From contig UQXU01000019.1 in NCBI GenBank assembly GCA_900545085.1, positions 1 through 24,899 of the forward strand: a stretch of DNA of 24,899 nucleotides. Direction: 5' to 3'. The stretch is from an uncultured Eubacteriales bacterium. Its GTDB lineage: Bacteria > Bacillota > Clostridia > Christensenellales > Christensenellaceae. Position numbers and translations under genes: made by a program. Below are positions 15,879-24,163 of this stretch, in pieces (positions within the stretch are counted from its first letter, which is position 1; every line of letters starts with the position of its first letter). The notes below the pieces were generated by a model. It had not been told where the DNA came from, made no database searches, and saw nothing but the letters and a program-made list of their open reading frames with translations.

Positions 15879-16790
15879 ATGGAAGAACTGTATTGGACAC
15901 TTCGTGTACCCAAAAAAGTTTACTTCAAAAGAGGCTGCCTTCCTGTTGCACTCGCCGAGATGAAGAACGTTTACGACCGCAAAAAAGCTGTTGTAATCAC
16001 TTCACCCGACCTGGCTGATTCTTTTGGCGTAAAGAGCGTTGTTAAACTGCTCGACGCTATGAAGATAGCAGTTCAGGTTTATGCTGGTGCAGACGGCTCT
16101 ATGAGTGCGGTTCACGCTGCTGGCGGCGCAGCTTTCAGCATGAACGCAGATCTCATTATGGCTGTAGGCGGCGACGAAGTTATGGCTTGCGCTAAGCTGG
16201 CTTGGCTCCGTTATGAACTCGACAATCCGGATCTCGCGGCTCTCGCTGCTGAGTATTCCGAAACAAATACAGAGAAGATATTCCCCAAAGTTCCGGGCAA
16301 ATCTATTCTTGTAACAGTAATTGCAGGCGCGGCTTCCGGTGACGAAGTCACTCCGTATGCTCCTGTTGAGGATACACGTTTGGCTAACTTTGGCGTACTG
16401 CCTGAGATGTCTGTCAACGACAGCGACCTGCTCATTCCTACAAGAGAAGGTCTCAGAGCTTCTATCGTTAAGCTGCTCGACAGAACACTCAGAGGATATT
16501 GCTTCGGCACAGAATTCGGCAAATCTTTTGCCCTGCTGGCTATGCAGGAGCTTCTCGAATACGGCGCGCTCGCATATGAGCTTGGCGCTGAATGCACAGA
16601 TGCAATGATAGCTATGTCTCACGCTTCTGCTCTGGCTGGTATGGCTCAGGGTAATGCGTGCAAGGTAGCTTGCTGCTCTGCTGAACTCCCGGCGGATCAG
16701 ATTGACGCTTTCGCGAAAGATCTGAAATACGCTGACGCTGCTGCTTTGGAGAAGGCTATCGCTGAACTCAAAGCTAAGATCGGCGCGTAA
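15879..16790 (+). CDS. AdhE ADH-domain paralogue lacking catalytic residues (pseudoenzyme)
   Basis: 303 residues, homologous to about 465-765 of the AdhE encoded 113 bases upstream. It starts at the interdomain linker (KKVYFKRGCLPVAL against QKVYFKRGCMPVAL). Catalysis looks lost: GGGS becomes GGDE (97-100), NAD-site D563 becomes A103, metal ligands D666 to K198, H670 to R202 and H736 to C266, and the region of H750 is absent, replaced by a short Ala/Lys-rich helical tail. Retained are GDEVTPYA, MSHASALAGMA and the filament-type Phe (TEF, F213, matching F683). The frame is intact, with AGAAGGAGG at the start and codon bias partly like adhE. A decaying pseudogene is unlikely given the clean frame. 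I infer a structural or regulatory partner of AdhE; no function is proven. Confidence 0.85.
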   Translation: MEELYWTLRVPKKVYFKRGCLPVALAEMKNVYDRKKAVVITSPDLADSFGVKSVVKLLDAMKIAVQVYAGADGSMSAVHAAGGAAFSMNADLIMAVGGDEVMACAKLAWLRYELDNPDLAALAAEYSETNTEKIFPKVPGKSILVTVIAGAASGDEVTPYAPVEDTRLANFGVLPEMSVNDSDLLIPTREGLRASIVKLLDRTLRGYCFGTEFGKSFALLAMQELLEYGALAYELGAECTDAMIAMSHASALAGMAQGNACKVACCSAELPADQIDAFAKDLKYADAAALEKAIAELKAKIGA

Positions 16791-16815
16791 TTAGGAGATT
16801 AACTAAGTATGATAA

Positions 16816-16846
16816 GCGGATCTCGTTTGCGCGGGATCTGCTTTTT
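16816..16846 (+). terminator. Intrinsic terminator of the adhE operon
   Basis: A 10-base stem (GCGGATCTCG with CGGGATCTGC, two G-U pairs) with a 6-base loop is followed by five T. It lies 25 bases after the adhE-like gene and ends a two-gene unit. Confidence 0.85.
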
Positions 16847-16907
16847 GTATACAGAAGTACATATGGAATATGGAATGTGGAATGAAGTTAAGGAGGAAAG
16901 AGGAAAT

Positions 16908-17582
16908 ATGAGATATAAAATCTGGGGCAACCCGTCGCCGGCTGTCAGCATTGAACTTCAGAGCGGAGAGAGTATTTATACGCAATCGGGCGGTATGACT
17001 TGGATGCGAGGCGATATAGATATGCAGACCAACATGCGCGGAGGGCTGGGCAAGGCGTTTGGCAGAATGTTCAGCGGCGAGTCTGCTTTTTTGGCAACGT
17101 ATACCGCGCGCGGCGCCGCCGAAATAACTTTCGCATCCAGCGTGCCGGGGACGATCAAAGCGATTGAGCTTACAGGCAGAAATGAATATATAGCGCAAAA
17201 GGGCGCGTTTCTGTGTGCAACTCAAGGCGTGGACATAAGCGCCAGCCTGACGAAGGCAAAAGGCGGATTTTTCGGCGGGGAGGGCTTTGTTTTGCAGCGG
17301 TATTCCGGAGTAGGAATGATATTTCTGGAGCTGGACGGCAGCATAGGCGAATATGAATTAGCGCCCGGCGAAAGTATGCTCGTAGATACGGGAAACGTAG
17401 CGTTTTTTGAAGCGAGCGTACAGTATTCTGCGCAGATGCAGAAAGGAATAAAAAATGCTCTGTTTGGCGGAGAGGGATTGTTTTTGACAAAGCTGACGGG
17501 CCCGGGTAAAGTTTGGCTGCAAACGATGAGCATATCTGAGCTTGCTTCCAGAATAATACCCTTCATGCCGTCAAAAGATTGA
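16908..17582 (+). CDS. AIM24/TIGR00266-family protein
   Basis: A beta-rich, glycine-rich protein of 224 residues. The frame opens earlier (16809, inside the terminator), but AAGGAGG at 16890-16896 selects ATG 16908 (MRYKIWGNPSPAVSIEL). Features of the AIM24-like family: SGGMTWM, the MRGGLGKAFGRMFSGES segment, FFGGEGFVLQRYSGVGMIFLEL, and a C-terminal KLTGPGKVWLQTMS followed by a tail. The family is named after a yeast mitochondrial protein; its role in bacteria is not established. No signal peptide. It lies 13 bases before the next gene, so they probably share a transcript. Confidence 0.85.
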   Translation: MRYKIWGNPSPAVSIELQSGESIYTQSGGMTWMRGDIDMQTNMRGGLGKAFGRMFSGESAFLATYTARGAAEITFASSVPGTIKAIELTGRNEYIAQKGAFLCATQGVDISASLTKAKGGFFGGEGFVLQRYSGVGMIFLELDGSIGEYELAPGESMLVDTGNVAFFEASVQYSAQMQKGIKNALFGGEGLFLTKLTGPGKVWLQTMSISELASRIIPFMPSKD

Positions 17583-17595
17583 GAAGAGAAATAAC

Positions 17596-18066
17596 ATGAG
17601 AAGAAAAGACAGAGAAATAAAAGATATAAACAAAATAAGAAGTATTGTGGATGACTGCACGTGTATGAGGCTGGGATTTGCAGATGGAAAAAGGGCGTAT
17701 GTTGTTCCTATGAATTTCGGCTATACAGAGCAGAACGGAGACTTTGTATTCTATTTTCACAGTGCAAAAGAAGGCAGAAAGATTGACCTTATAAAGCGGA
17801 ACGGGTTTGCCGCTTTTGAAATGGACACAAATTACAGTCTGCGCAAGGCCGAAGCAGCATGTAATTATTCAGCGAAATATCAATGCGTTATGGGTGAAGG
17901 CGAGGTTTCGTTTATAGAGAACACAGCGGATAAAGAGGCCGCTCTGCGCGAGATAATGCGCCACAGCACGGGAAAATCGAATTGGGAGTTTTCAGCGACG
18001 GCGCTGGATGAGGTTTGCATATTTAAACTGCGAGCTGACGAAATAACATGCAAAGAACATAAATAA
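17596..18066 (+). CDS. Pyridoxamine 5'-phosphate oxidase-like flavin-binding protein (Nim-like)
   Basis: 156 residues, split-barrel FMN-binding fold. Family marks are MRRKDREI at the N-terminus, LGFADGKRAYVVPMNFGY (substrate/flavin strand), VFYFHSAKEGRKIDLIKRN (FMN phosphate contacts) and the C-terminal VCIFKLRADEITCKEH. This is the NimA-like subgroup, some members of which reduce 5-nitroimidazoles; most are simply uncharacterised flavoproteins. The start has only a weak GAGAAGAG site, consistent with coupling to the preceding gene 13 bases away. Predicted cytoplasmic. Confidence 0.87.
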   Translation: MRRKDREIKDINKIRSIVDDCTCMRLGFADGKRAYVVPMNFGYTEQNGDFVFYFHSAKEGRKIDLIKRNGFAAFEMDTNYSLRKAEAACNYSAKYQCVMGEGEVSFIENTADKEAALREIMRHSTGKSNWEFSATALDEVCIFKLRADEITCKEHK

Positions 18067-18069
18067 ATA

Positions 18070-18097
18070 CCGCTTCGCAGCAGAATTTGCGAAGCGG
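18070..18097. terminator. Convergent terminator hairpin
   Basis: A perfect 10-base stem, CCGCTTCGCA with TGCGAAGCGG, has an 8-base loop. It lies between two convergent genes. The minus-strand side is followed by T-rich TATTTATTT, so it serves the Ca2+ ATPase best; the plus side has no T run. Confidence 0.75.
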
Positions 18098-18104
18098 AAG
18101 GACG

Positions 18105-20672
18105 TCAATGCTTTATTACGCCGATGATTTTAGCCAGCTCCATTATGGGAAGAGGCACGAGTGAAAGTGCGAGAGCTGCGAGATAGAATCGAACAGGCAG
18201 ATATGTCAGGCCAAATGCGATAGAAACCGGTGTAAAGACGACGACAGCTATCAGAACAATTGCCGCAACAGCCGCGATGTTCAATTTGCGGTTGGAGAAT
18301 ACGCCAATATGGAAAATAGAATGCTTTGAACGCATGTTGTAAGCATGAAGAACTTGAGAAAGCGCAAGTACGATAAAAGCCATGGTTTGCGCTGAGGCTA
18401 TATTGCCCAGCGATGCGCGTCCGATAGCAAAAGCCGCCAGCGAGAGTCCGCCGAACATTACGCCTTGAAGTATCACGCGGATTCCGAGTCCGCCGGAAAA
18501 AATACCTTCGTCTTTTTGCCTTGGAGGACGATTCATTATATCAGACTCCACATTTTCCATTCCCAACGCTATCGCGGGCAAGCTGTCGGTAACCAGATTA
18601 ATCCACAAAAGCTGCATGGAAAGAAGCGGAGTTAAATGCCAGAGCATCATCGCTGCAAATACGCACAGCACTTCGCCGATGTTGGTTCCGAGGAGAAAGG
18701 CGACGACTTTGCGAATGTTTGCAAAAATTCCGCGTCCTTCGCGGACTGCGTCAACTATAGTGGCGAAGTTGTCATCCGTTAAAGTCATGTCTGCTGCGCC
18801 TTTCGCTACGTCCGTTCCCGTTATGCCCATGGCGCAGCCTATGTCGGCCGCTTTGAGCGCGGGCGCGTCGTTTACGCCGTCGCCCGTCATTGCGACGACG
18901 TTGCCTTTGCGCTGCCAGGCTTTTACGATTCGGATTTTGTTTTCAGGAGACACGCGCGCGTATACGGAGGTTTTTTCTACACGAGAATCAAGCTCATCGT
19001 CGCTCATAGCGTCTAATTCTTTACCTGTGAGGACTTCATCGCCGTTTCGCCTGATTCCGAGCTTCTCAGCTACGGCGCATGCGGTGGCGGCGTGATCTCC
19101 CGTAATCATGACGGGCTGAATGCCGGCCTGTCGGCAGAGTGATACGGCGGATATTGCCTCCTCGCGCGGAGGATCTATCATGCCGACAAGCCCAAGAAGA
19201 GTCAAATCGCTTTCTATGGCTTCGGGAGACAGATCTTCGGGAATTTCTTCCAGCTCACGGTATGCGACGGCGAGTACGCGCAGGGCTTGATTGCTCATTA
19301 ATTCGTTAGACCGCCGTGCGCCGTCTGTATCGCCATCCGTAATTTTATCTATCATAACGTCAAAAGCGCCTTTGACGATCGCTATTGTTTTTCCGTTTAT
19401 ATTGTTTATGCTCGTCATAAGCTTGCGGTTTGAATCAAAAGGGATTTCTGCAAGGCGAGGATATTTTTCTTCAAGTGCGGATTTTTCAATGCCGTCCTTA
19501 TATGCGGCATAGATAATAGCGGTTTCAGTGGGATCGCCCAGATGTTCGACGCCGTGGGAGCTTACTTCTATGGCGCCGTTGCAGCAAAGCACTGCGTACT
19601 CGAGCAGAAGACGCTTGTCTTCGCTGTATATTTCCGTAAGAGTCATGCGGTTTTGCGTAAGCGTGCCCGTTTTGTCGGAACATATCACAGAGGCGCCGCC
19701 AAGAGTCTCTACGGCGGGCAGACTTCGTATTATTGCGCCGCGGTCTGCCATGCGCTGGACTCCGAGTGCGAGCACGACGGTGACTATCGCGGGCAGACCT
19801 TCGGGAATTGCAGACACGGCGAGAGATACGGAAGTCATGAAAATTTCCATTACAGGTATGCCGCTGGCGAGTCCGACGGCGAATATTACGGCGCATGCTG
19901 CCAGAGCTGTTATGCCGAGGTATTTTCCTAGCTGAGCAAGTCGAAGCTGAAGCGGAGTCTTAACGTCCTCCTGCTCCGAGAGCATACCGGCGATTTTTCC
20001 CAGCTGTGTATTCATACCTGTTTGACAGACTACGGCTAATGCAGTACCGTATGTGATGCTGCATCCGGAAAAGACCATGTTAACTCTGTCTCCGGGAGGG
20101 GTGTCCTCGGGGAATACAGATTCGGCGTTTTTTTCTGCGGGAATGCTTTCCCCCGTGAGGGCGGATTCTTCGCATTTTAAGCTGCTGGAGCGCAGAAGCC
20201 GCGCGTCTGCGGGAACGTAATCCCCCGCTTCCAGCTTGATAATATCTCCGGGCACGAGCAAGTCTGCGTTTACGCTCTGCTCTCGGCCGCTGCGGATGAC
20301 TCTGGCGTGAGGAGCAGACAGGGATTTTAAAGCTGAAAGCGCTTTTTCCGCCTTGCTCTCCTGAGCCGTACCTATCGCGGCGTTGAGAACGACTATCAAA
20401 AGTATGAGCGCAGGTTCAAAGAACTCTTTGACGCTGCCGGAATGCGCGGCGATGACAAAGGATACTATCGCCGCGGCGATTAGTATCAATATCATTACGT
20501 CTTTAAACTGGTTTATAAATCTGGACAGCAGACTGCGGTTTTCCTTATGGGTCAGTGAGTTTTTACCGTATTTTTCTTGTCGGTTCAACACCTGCTTTTC
20601 GCTGAGGCCAAGCTCTGCGTCTGTATCCAGATCGTGAAGGATATCCTCTATAGAGCGTGAATGCGGGGTCAA
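18105..20672 (-). CDS. P-type Ca2+-transporting ATPase (P2A, SERCA/PMR1-like)
   Basis: A cation pump of 855 residues, full length. N-terminal cation ATPase domain (1-70), TGES actuator loop (173-176), PEGLP in M4 (290-294), phosphorylated D333 in CSDKTGTLT, KGA nucleotide site and TGDGVND hinge (596-602). The Ca2+ ligands of SERCA are matched in M4 (E291), M5 (N664 and E667 in NIGE) and M6 (N692, T695 and D696 in WINLVTDSLPA), which argues for Ca2+ (possibly Mn2+) rather than Na+/K+ or H+. Expected role: export of Ca2+ from the cytoplasm. The start is TTG, preceded by AGGAG at 7-base spacing; no other start codon fits. Transcribed alone, divergent from the glycosyltransferase. Confidence 0.95.
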   Translation of the reverse strand: MTPHSRSIEDILHDLDTDAELGLSEKQVLNRQEKYGKNSLTHKENRSLLSRFINQFKDVMILILIAAAIVSFVIAAHSGSVKEFFEPALILLIVVLNAAIGTAQESKAEKALSALKSLSAPHARVIRSGREQSVNADLLVPGDIIKLEAGDYVPADARLLRSSSLKCEESALTGESIPAEKNAESVFPEDTPPGDRVNMVFSGCSITYGTALAVVCQTGMNTQLGKIAGMLSEQEDVKTPLQLRLAQLGKYLGITALAACAVIFAVGLASGIPVMEIFMTSVSLAVSAIPEGLPAIVTVVLALGVQRMADRGAIIRSLPAVETLGGASVICSDKTGTLTQNRMTLTEIYSEDKRLLLEYAVLCCNGAIEVSSHGVEHLGDPTETAIIYAAYKDGIEKSALEEKYPRLAEIPFDSNRKLMTSINNINGKTIAIVKGAFDVMIDKITDGDTDGARRSNELMSNQALRVLAVAYRELEEIPEDLSPEAIESDLTLLGLVGMIDPPREEAISAVSLCRQAGIQPVMITGDHAATACAVAEKLGIRRNGDEVLTGKELDAMSDDELDSRVEKTSVYARVSPENKIRIVKAWQRKGNVVAMTGDGVNDAPALKAADIGCAMGITGTDVAKGAADMTLTDDNFATIVDAVREGRGIFANIRKVVAFLLGTNIGEVLCVFAAMMLWHLTPLLSMQLLWINLVTDSLPAIALGMENVESDIMNRPPRQKDEGIFSGGLGIRVILQGVMFGGLSLAAFAIGRASLGNIASAQTMAFIVLALSQVLHAYNMRSKHSIFHIGVFSNRKLNIAAVAAIVLIAVVVFTPVSIAFGLTYLPVRFYLAALALSLVPLPIMELAKIIGVIKH

Positions 20673-20784
20673 TTTAATACTCCTTCCTTTTGTTTGTCGT
20701 TTGTTTAGTATATGCGGTTTTCGACAAAACTACTTCTTGTTTTTTCAAAGTTATGTATGGTTACAGAGATGTAAGCCTGAAAAC

Positions 20785-20813
20785 TTGTTTTGAAAACGGC
20801 TTCATGTTAGAAT
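20785..20813 (+). promoter_or_regulatory. Promoter of the glycosyltransferase gene
   Basis: TTGTTT (20785-20790), 17 bases, then TAGAAT (20808-20813). It lies in the 188-base divergent region between the ATPase and the glycosyltransferase and gives a leader of about 40 nt. Confidence 0.6.
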
Positions 20814-20860
20814 ATTAGTACCGAAGCGGCGGATATAGCTGCTGAATGAGAGGTTATTAT

Positions 20861-22060
20861 ATGAACATAGGTTTTTTCGCAGATTCCTTTTTACCTATAT
20901 GCGACGGCGTAGGCAGAGTTCTAATGAGCTATGCCGAGACGTTGGCGCGCAAAGGCCACAATGTAACTGTTTTTGCGCCTGAGAGTGAAACTGCAGATCA
21001 TGAAGAGCTGCCGTTTAGAGTAGTCGGAAGCCCGAAGGTGCCCTTGCCCGGCTCGAGCTATTCTTTAGCTTTGCCTAAATTGGGAAGATCGTTTATGCGG
21101 GAGATGCGTTCTACGCCTTTGGATATAGTACACATACACTCTCCGTTTTTTATGGGCAGATTGGGCGAGGCGGAGGCGCACAGGCGAAGGATACCCTGCA
21201 TAGCCACGTTTCATACTAATTTCCGCGAGGATTTTAGACAAGCTGCTAAATTAAAAGTGCTCAATCCGCTCGTTAATGTCGCTGTGAAATACGTGGAGAA
21301 GAGTTTTGAACGATGCGATGAAGTCTGGTGCGTCAGCAGGACGGCATGTAGATTTTTGAGAGAAATGGGATATACGTCAGATGTTCAAATAATGAACAAC
21401 GGTATAAAACTTCGCGAAAAGGATGAGACTCTATGTGCGGATATCAGACGCGAATGCGGAGCGGACGAAAGACCTGTTTTGATGTATGCAGGTCAGCTCG
21501 ACTGGAAGAAAAACATCCTCAATATTATTAAGGCGGCGCAGCTCGTAAAACAGCATGGAAAAGAATTTACGTTTATATTCGCAGGGGACGGCATACACAG
21601 AAAGGAAATAGAAGAGGCCGCAGAGCGGATGGGGCTGAAAGATACTGTAAAGTTTGTCGGTCATATATCCGAAAGTTCTTTGCTGGATGCGTATTATGCT
21701 GCTGCTGATCTGCTGGTATTTCCTTCTACATATGACACTGCCGGACTTGTAGTTCCGGAAGCGGCGAATATGGGAACGCCTAGCCTTGTCGCAGCGCTCA
21801 GCGGTCCTTCCGAGAATATATGGAGCGGAATGAACGGAATAATCTGCGAGAGCGATTATATCAGTATTGCAGAGGGAATAGAGGATGCGATTTCCGACAG
21901 AGCGGCTCTGGCAGAGATGGGCAGATGCGCAAGAGAGTCGATCGCCGTATCTGACGAGCAGAGAATAGACGAGGCGTTCGCAAGGTATCAGTATGTGATT
22001 AACAAGGGCGATGTGAAACAATCGCTTAGAGGTCTTAGAAAATATCGCCTAAGATGGTGA
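20861..22060 (+). CDS. Family 4 glycosyltransferase (GT-B fold), probably glycolipid-forming
   Basis: 399 residues. I prefer ATG 20861 (MNIGFFADSFLPICDGVGRV), with GAGAGG 7 bases upstream, over the in-frame ATG 20846. The N-domain has the GDGVGR-type acceptor loop, HIHSPF (H93) and TFHTNFRE (H118). The C-domain has YAGQLDWKKNI, FAGDGIHR and the nucleotide-sugar motif D292-TAGLVVPE300, a D/E variant of EX7E. The N-terminal pattern resembles diacylglycerol glucosyltransferases and PimB-like mannosyltransferases, so a membrane glycolipid or lipoteichoic acid anchor is the likely product. The exact sugar is not deducible. Monocistronic, with promoter and terminator. Confidence 0.88.
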   Translation: MNIGFFADSFLPICDGVGRVLMSYAETLARKGHNVTVFAPESETADHEELPFRVVGSPKVPLPGSSYSLALPKLGRSFMREMRSTPLDIVHIHSPFFMGRLGEAEAHRRRIPCIATFHTNFREDFRQAAKLKVLNPLVNVAVKYVEKSFERCDEVWCVSRTACRFLREMGYTSDVQIMNNGIKLREKDETLCADIRRECGADERPVLMYAGQLDWKKNILNIIKAAQLVKQHGKEFTFIFAGDGIHRKEIEEAAERMGLKDTVKFVGHISESSLLDAYYAAADLLVFPSTYDTAGLVVPEAANMGTPSLVAALSGPSENIWSGMNGIICESDYISIAEGIEDAISDRAALAEMGRCARESIAVSDEQRIDEAFARYQYVINKGDVKQSLRGLRKYRLRW

Positions 22061-22088
22061 TGAGTTTGTACTAAAAAGAAGCGCAGTA

Positions 22089-22123
22089 TGAGCAGACAGT
22101 CAAGCGTCTGCTCATTTTGATTT
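22089..22123 (+). terminator. Intrinsic terminator after the glycosyltransferase gene
   Basis: A perfect 9-base stem, TGAGCAGAC with GTCTGCTCA, has an 8-base loop and is followed by TTTTGATTT. Confidence 0.85.
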
Positions 22124-22132
22124 ATTCACAGC

Positions 22133-22161
22133 TTGTTTAAATATGAGTTTGATGATAAAAT
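22133..22161 (+). promoter_or_regulatory. Promoter of the Mrr/AlbA_2 operon
   Basis: TTGTTT (22133-22138), 17 bases, then TAAAAT (22156-22161), preceded by TGA as in an extended -10. The ribosome site of the first gene follows 20 bases later. Confidence 0.65.
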
Positions 22162-22190
22162 AAAGCTAGATATGCACATTTGGAGGAATT

Positions 22191-22796
22191 TTGGAATATA
22201 CTCGCTCAAAAAGAAAAAGATATTTTACTGCGCCGCACTACCTCATATTGTTGACCGCGGCTGCGGCGGCAGGGGTTTACTTCTGTTCTGCTTATTGGAC
22301 GCTGCCTGCGTCGGCTCTGCTATGGGTAATTTACGCCGTGTGGGCGAAGCTGGAACTGCTCAGATATCCAAAGCTGGACGGGAAGATAGAATACGCCTCT
22401 CTGAGATTTTTCAGACGGAATTTCAGAGGAATTAACAGAGAGAAAAAGCGCATAGATAAAATGGAAGGAATAGCATTTGAGCGATATGTCGCCGATTTGC
22501 TTTGGCGCAACGGGTACCGTGCGCGGGAAACTCAGGCCGCGAAGGATTTCGGAGTGGATATAGTAATGCGAAGGGCAGGGGTAAAATACGCAGTCCAGTG
22601 CAAACGATACGGAACGAACGTCGGCATACACGCAGTCCAAGAGGTCTCTGCCGGAGCGAGGCTGTACGGCTGCGATTACGGCATAGTAATAACAAACGCT
22701 AAATTTACACCTGCGGCGAAAACGCTCGCCGAGAGCGAAGAGGTGCTTCTCTGGGACGGGGAGGTGCTGATGGATATGATAGACAATGTAAGTTAA
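22191..22796 (+). CDS. Membrane-anchored Mrr-type restriction endonuclease-like protein
   Basis: 201 residues. Two hydrophobic segments (about 16-33 and 37-54) are followed by a basic linker and a PD-(D/E)xK nuclease domain of the Mrr_cat type. E97 (GIAFERYVADLLWRNGY), D123 (DFGVDIV) and Q136-x-K138 (AVQCKRY) form the usual catalytic set, and HAVQEVSAGARLYGCDYGIVITN is the typical following helix and strand. The start is TTG 22191, with GGAGGA only about 4 bases upstream; no better start exists because the next candidates fall inside the membrane segment. The gene ends 29 bases before an AlbA_2/HATPase gene, so the two form an operon. Membrane anchoring next to a Schlafen-type protein suggests defence against foreign DNA, but housekeeping roles are not excluded. 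Confidence 0.85.
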   Translation: MEYTRSKRKRYFTAPHYLILLTAAAAAGVYFCSAYWTLPASALLWVIYAVWAKLELLRYPKLDGKIEYASLRFFRRNFRGINREKKRIDKMEGIAFERYVADLLWRNGYRARETQAAKDFGVDIVMRRAGVKYAVQCKRYGTNVGIHAVQEVSAGARLYGCDYGIVITNAKFTPAAKTLAESEEVLLWDGEVLMDMIDNVS

Positions 22797-22825
22797 AAAA
22801 ACAGACCTTTGAGGGAGAACAATAT

Positions 22826-23995
22826 ATGGATTTGCAAAGCATAGTAAACACTAAGGAGACGGAGACTCTGGAAGCGAAGCTCGCCGCGGGCGGCCTGCCG
22901 GATAGCCTTTGGGAGACTTACTCCGCGTTTGCAAACACGAATGGCGGAGTGATACTGCTGGGCGTGGAAGAAAGCAGAGACAAAACGCTGCATCTGCACG
23001 GCGTCACAGATCCGGACGGCATGGTGGCGGAGTTTTGGCAAATGGTGCGCACTCCTTCCAAATGCAGTGCAGACGTGCTCAGGCCGGGAGGCGTATACGT
23101 TCAGAACGAGGACGGCAAGGACATAATAGTTATAGAAGTCCCTCGGGCAGACAGGCGCGATAAACCGGTGTATATTAACGGAGATATATTGCAGGGGACG
23201 TACAGACGAAGCGGAGAAGGCGATTATCATTGTACAGAGCAGGAGATAAAAGCTATGCTCCAGGATAAAGAGGAGATAACGCGGGATACGCTTCCGCTGG
23301 CAGAGCTTGGATCGGAGGCATTCGACGAGGCGACTGTGAGAGATTTTCGCGGAAGAGTGCGCAGGATGAGGCCGAATGATCCGGCAAATGAGCTGAACGA
23401 CGAGGAGTTTTTAGTGAATTACGGCGCGGCGGTGAAAGACAGGACGGGTCTGCATCCGACGGGCGGCGGGCTTCTCGTTTTGGGAAAACGGGAGTATATT
23501 GTACGAGAATTTACTCATTTTTATCTGGAATACCGTGAGTACGAGAAGGATGATGCTGAACCGCATATAAAGCTGACCTCCATGACTGACTCCGACTGCA
23601 GAAACTTGTATAATTTTTATTTTTGTACGGCTGAAAAGCTTATATCAGGTCAGCCCAGGAGCGTTGAGAAAGCCGTCTCGGCGGCGTTGGCAAATGCGCT
23701 TATTCACGCAAACTATTACAATAAGTTTGGAATTGTAGTGGAAAAGCGGGATCAAAACGTCATGATATCAAATCCGGGCGGAATGCGCGTATCGCTGAAA
23801 GACTCCATGAGCAAAAACTCAGATCCGCGCAATAGAGAAGTAGCCAGACTTTTTGCCGGAGTGGGCATAGGCTCCGGCAAGGGCGAGGGCATGGGTTTCA
23901 TACGCAATCAGGAAAATTGCAAAGTAGTAGAGAAATTTGACCCTGATATGGTTGTGTTCACATGGCAGGGCAAGCGCATAGCAGCCCCCAGATGA
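22826..23995 (+). CDS. Schlafen-type AlbA_2 protein with HATPase_c_4 domain
   Basis: 389 residues, cytoplasmic. Residues about 12-130 form an AlbA_2 (Schlafen-like) domain (ETLEAKLAAGGLP, then AFANTNGGVILLGVEE, and a Tyr-Arg strand GTYRRSGEG). Residues about 255-380 form a GHKL/HATPase_c_4 ATP-binding domain with an N-box (LANALIHANYY, N290), SNPGG (315-319) and a glycine lid (GSGKGEGMGFIRN). Such proteins are often annotated as RecG-like or transcriptional regulators. Many carry a C-terminal winged helix; this one stops just after the ATP domain, so that part is missing. GAGGGA precedes the ATG. It is second in an operon with the Mrr-type nuclease. The AlbA_2 fold occurs in several anti-phage proteins. 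Function not proven. Confidence 0.88.
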   Translation: MDLQSIVNTKETETLEAKLAAGGLPDSLWETYSAFANTNGGVILLGVEESRDKTLHLHGVTDPDGMVAEFWQMVRTPSKCSADVLRPGGVYVQNEDGKDIIVIEVPRADRRDKPVYINGDILQGTYRRSGEGDYHCTEQEIKAMLQDKEEITRDTLPLAELGSEAFDEATVRDFRGRVRRMRPNDPANELNDEEFLVNYGAAVKDRTGLHPTGGGLLVLGKREYIVREFTHFYLEYREYEKDDAEPHIKLTSMTDSDCRNLYNFYFCTAEKLISGQPRSVEKAVSAALANALIHANYYNKFGIVVEKRDQNVMISNPGGMRVSLKDSMSKNSDPRNREVARLFAGVGIGSGKGEGMGFIRNQENCKVVEKFDPDMVVFTWQGKRIAAPR

Positions 23996-24072
23996 CAAAG
24001 AAAGAGATAAAAAACACCGAGAGGGACGCCGTATGCCGGGCTGTTGGGCGGATTATTTATGCAGAAGCTTAA

Positions 24073-24123
24073 AAGGGGGATAGCATACTTTTGCTCTTCC
24101 CCTTGAATGTTACATTCTATAAT
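24073..24123 (+). promoter_or_regulatory. Hairpin, palindrome and -10 box upstream of the acetyltransferase
   Basis: A hairpin of 8 plus 4 pairs (24073-24085 with 24092-24104, one mismatch) is directly followed by the inverted repeat GAATGT-T-ACATTC (24105-24117) and then a perfect TATAAT (24118-24123). No good -35 is seen 17 bases upstream. The hairpin may also end the preceding operon, although it lacks a T run. The palindrome abutting the -10 could be an operator. Confidence 0.4.
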
Positions 24124-24163
24124 TCCGAAAAACAAACTGAAATTTGACGAGGAGGTTTTGAAT

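Noticed and set aside
15879..16790. Interpretation as a functional iron-dependent alcohol dehydrogenase
   Set aside because: All four metal ligands and the GGGS motif of the parent domain are substituted or missing, and the chain ends before the region holding the last ligand.
22133..22435. 100-codon frame overlapping the Mrr-type gene
   Set aside because: It starts in the promoter, lies in another frame of the nuclease gene, and encodes no recognisable domain. The Mrr frame has the catalytic motifs.
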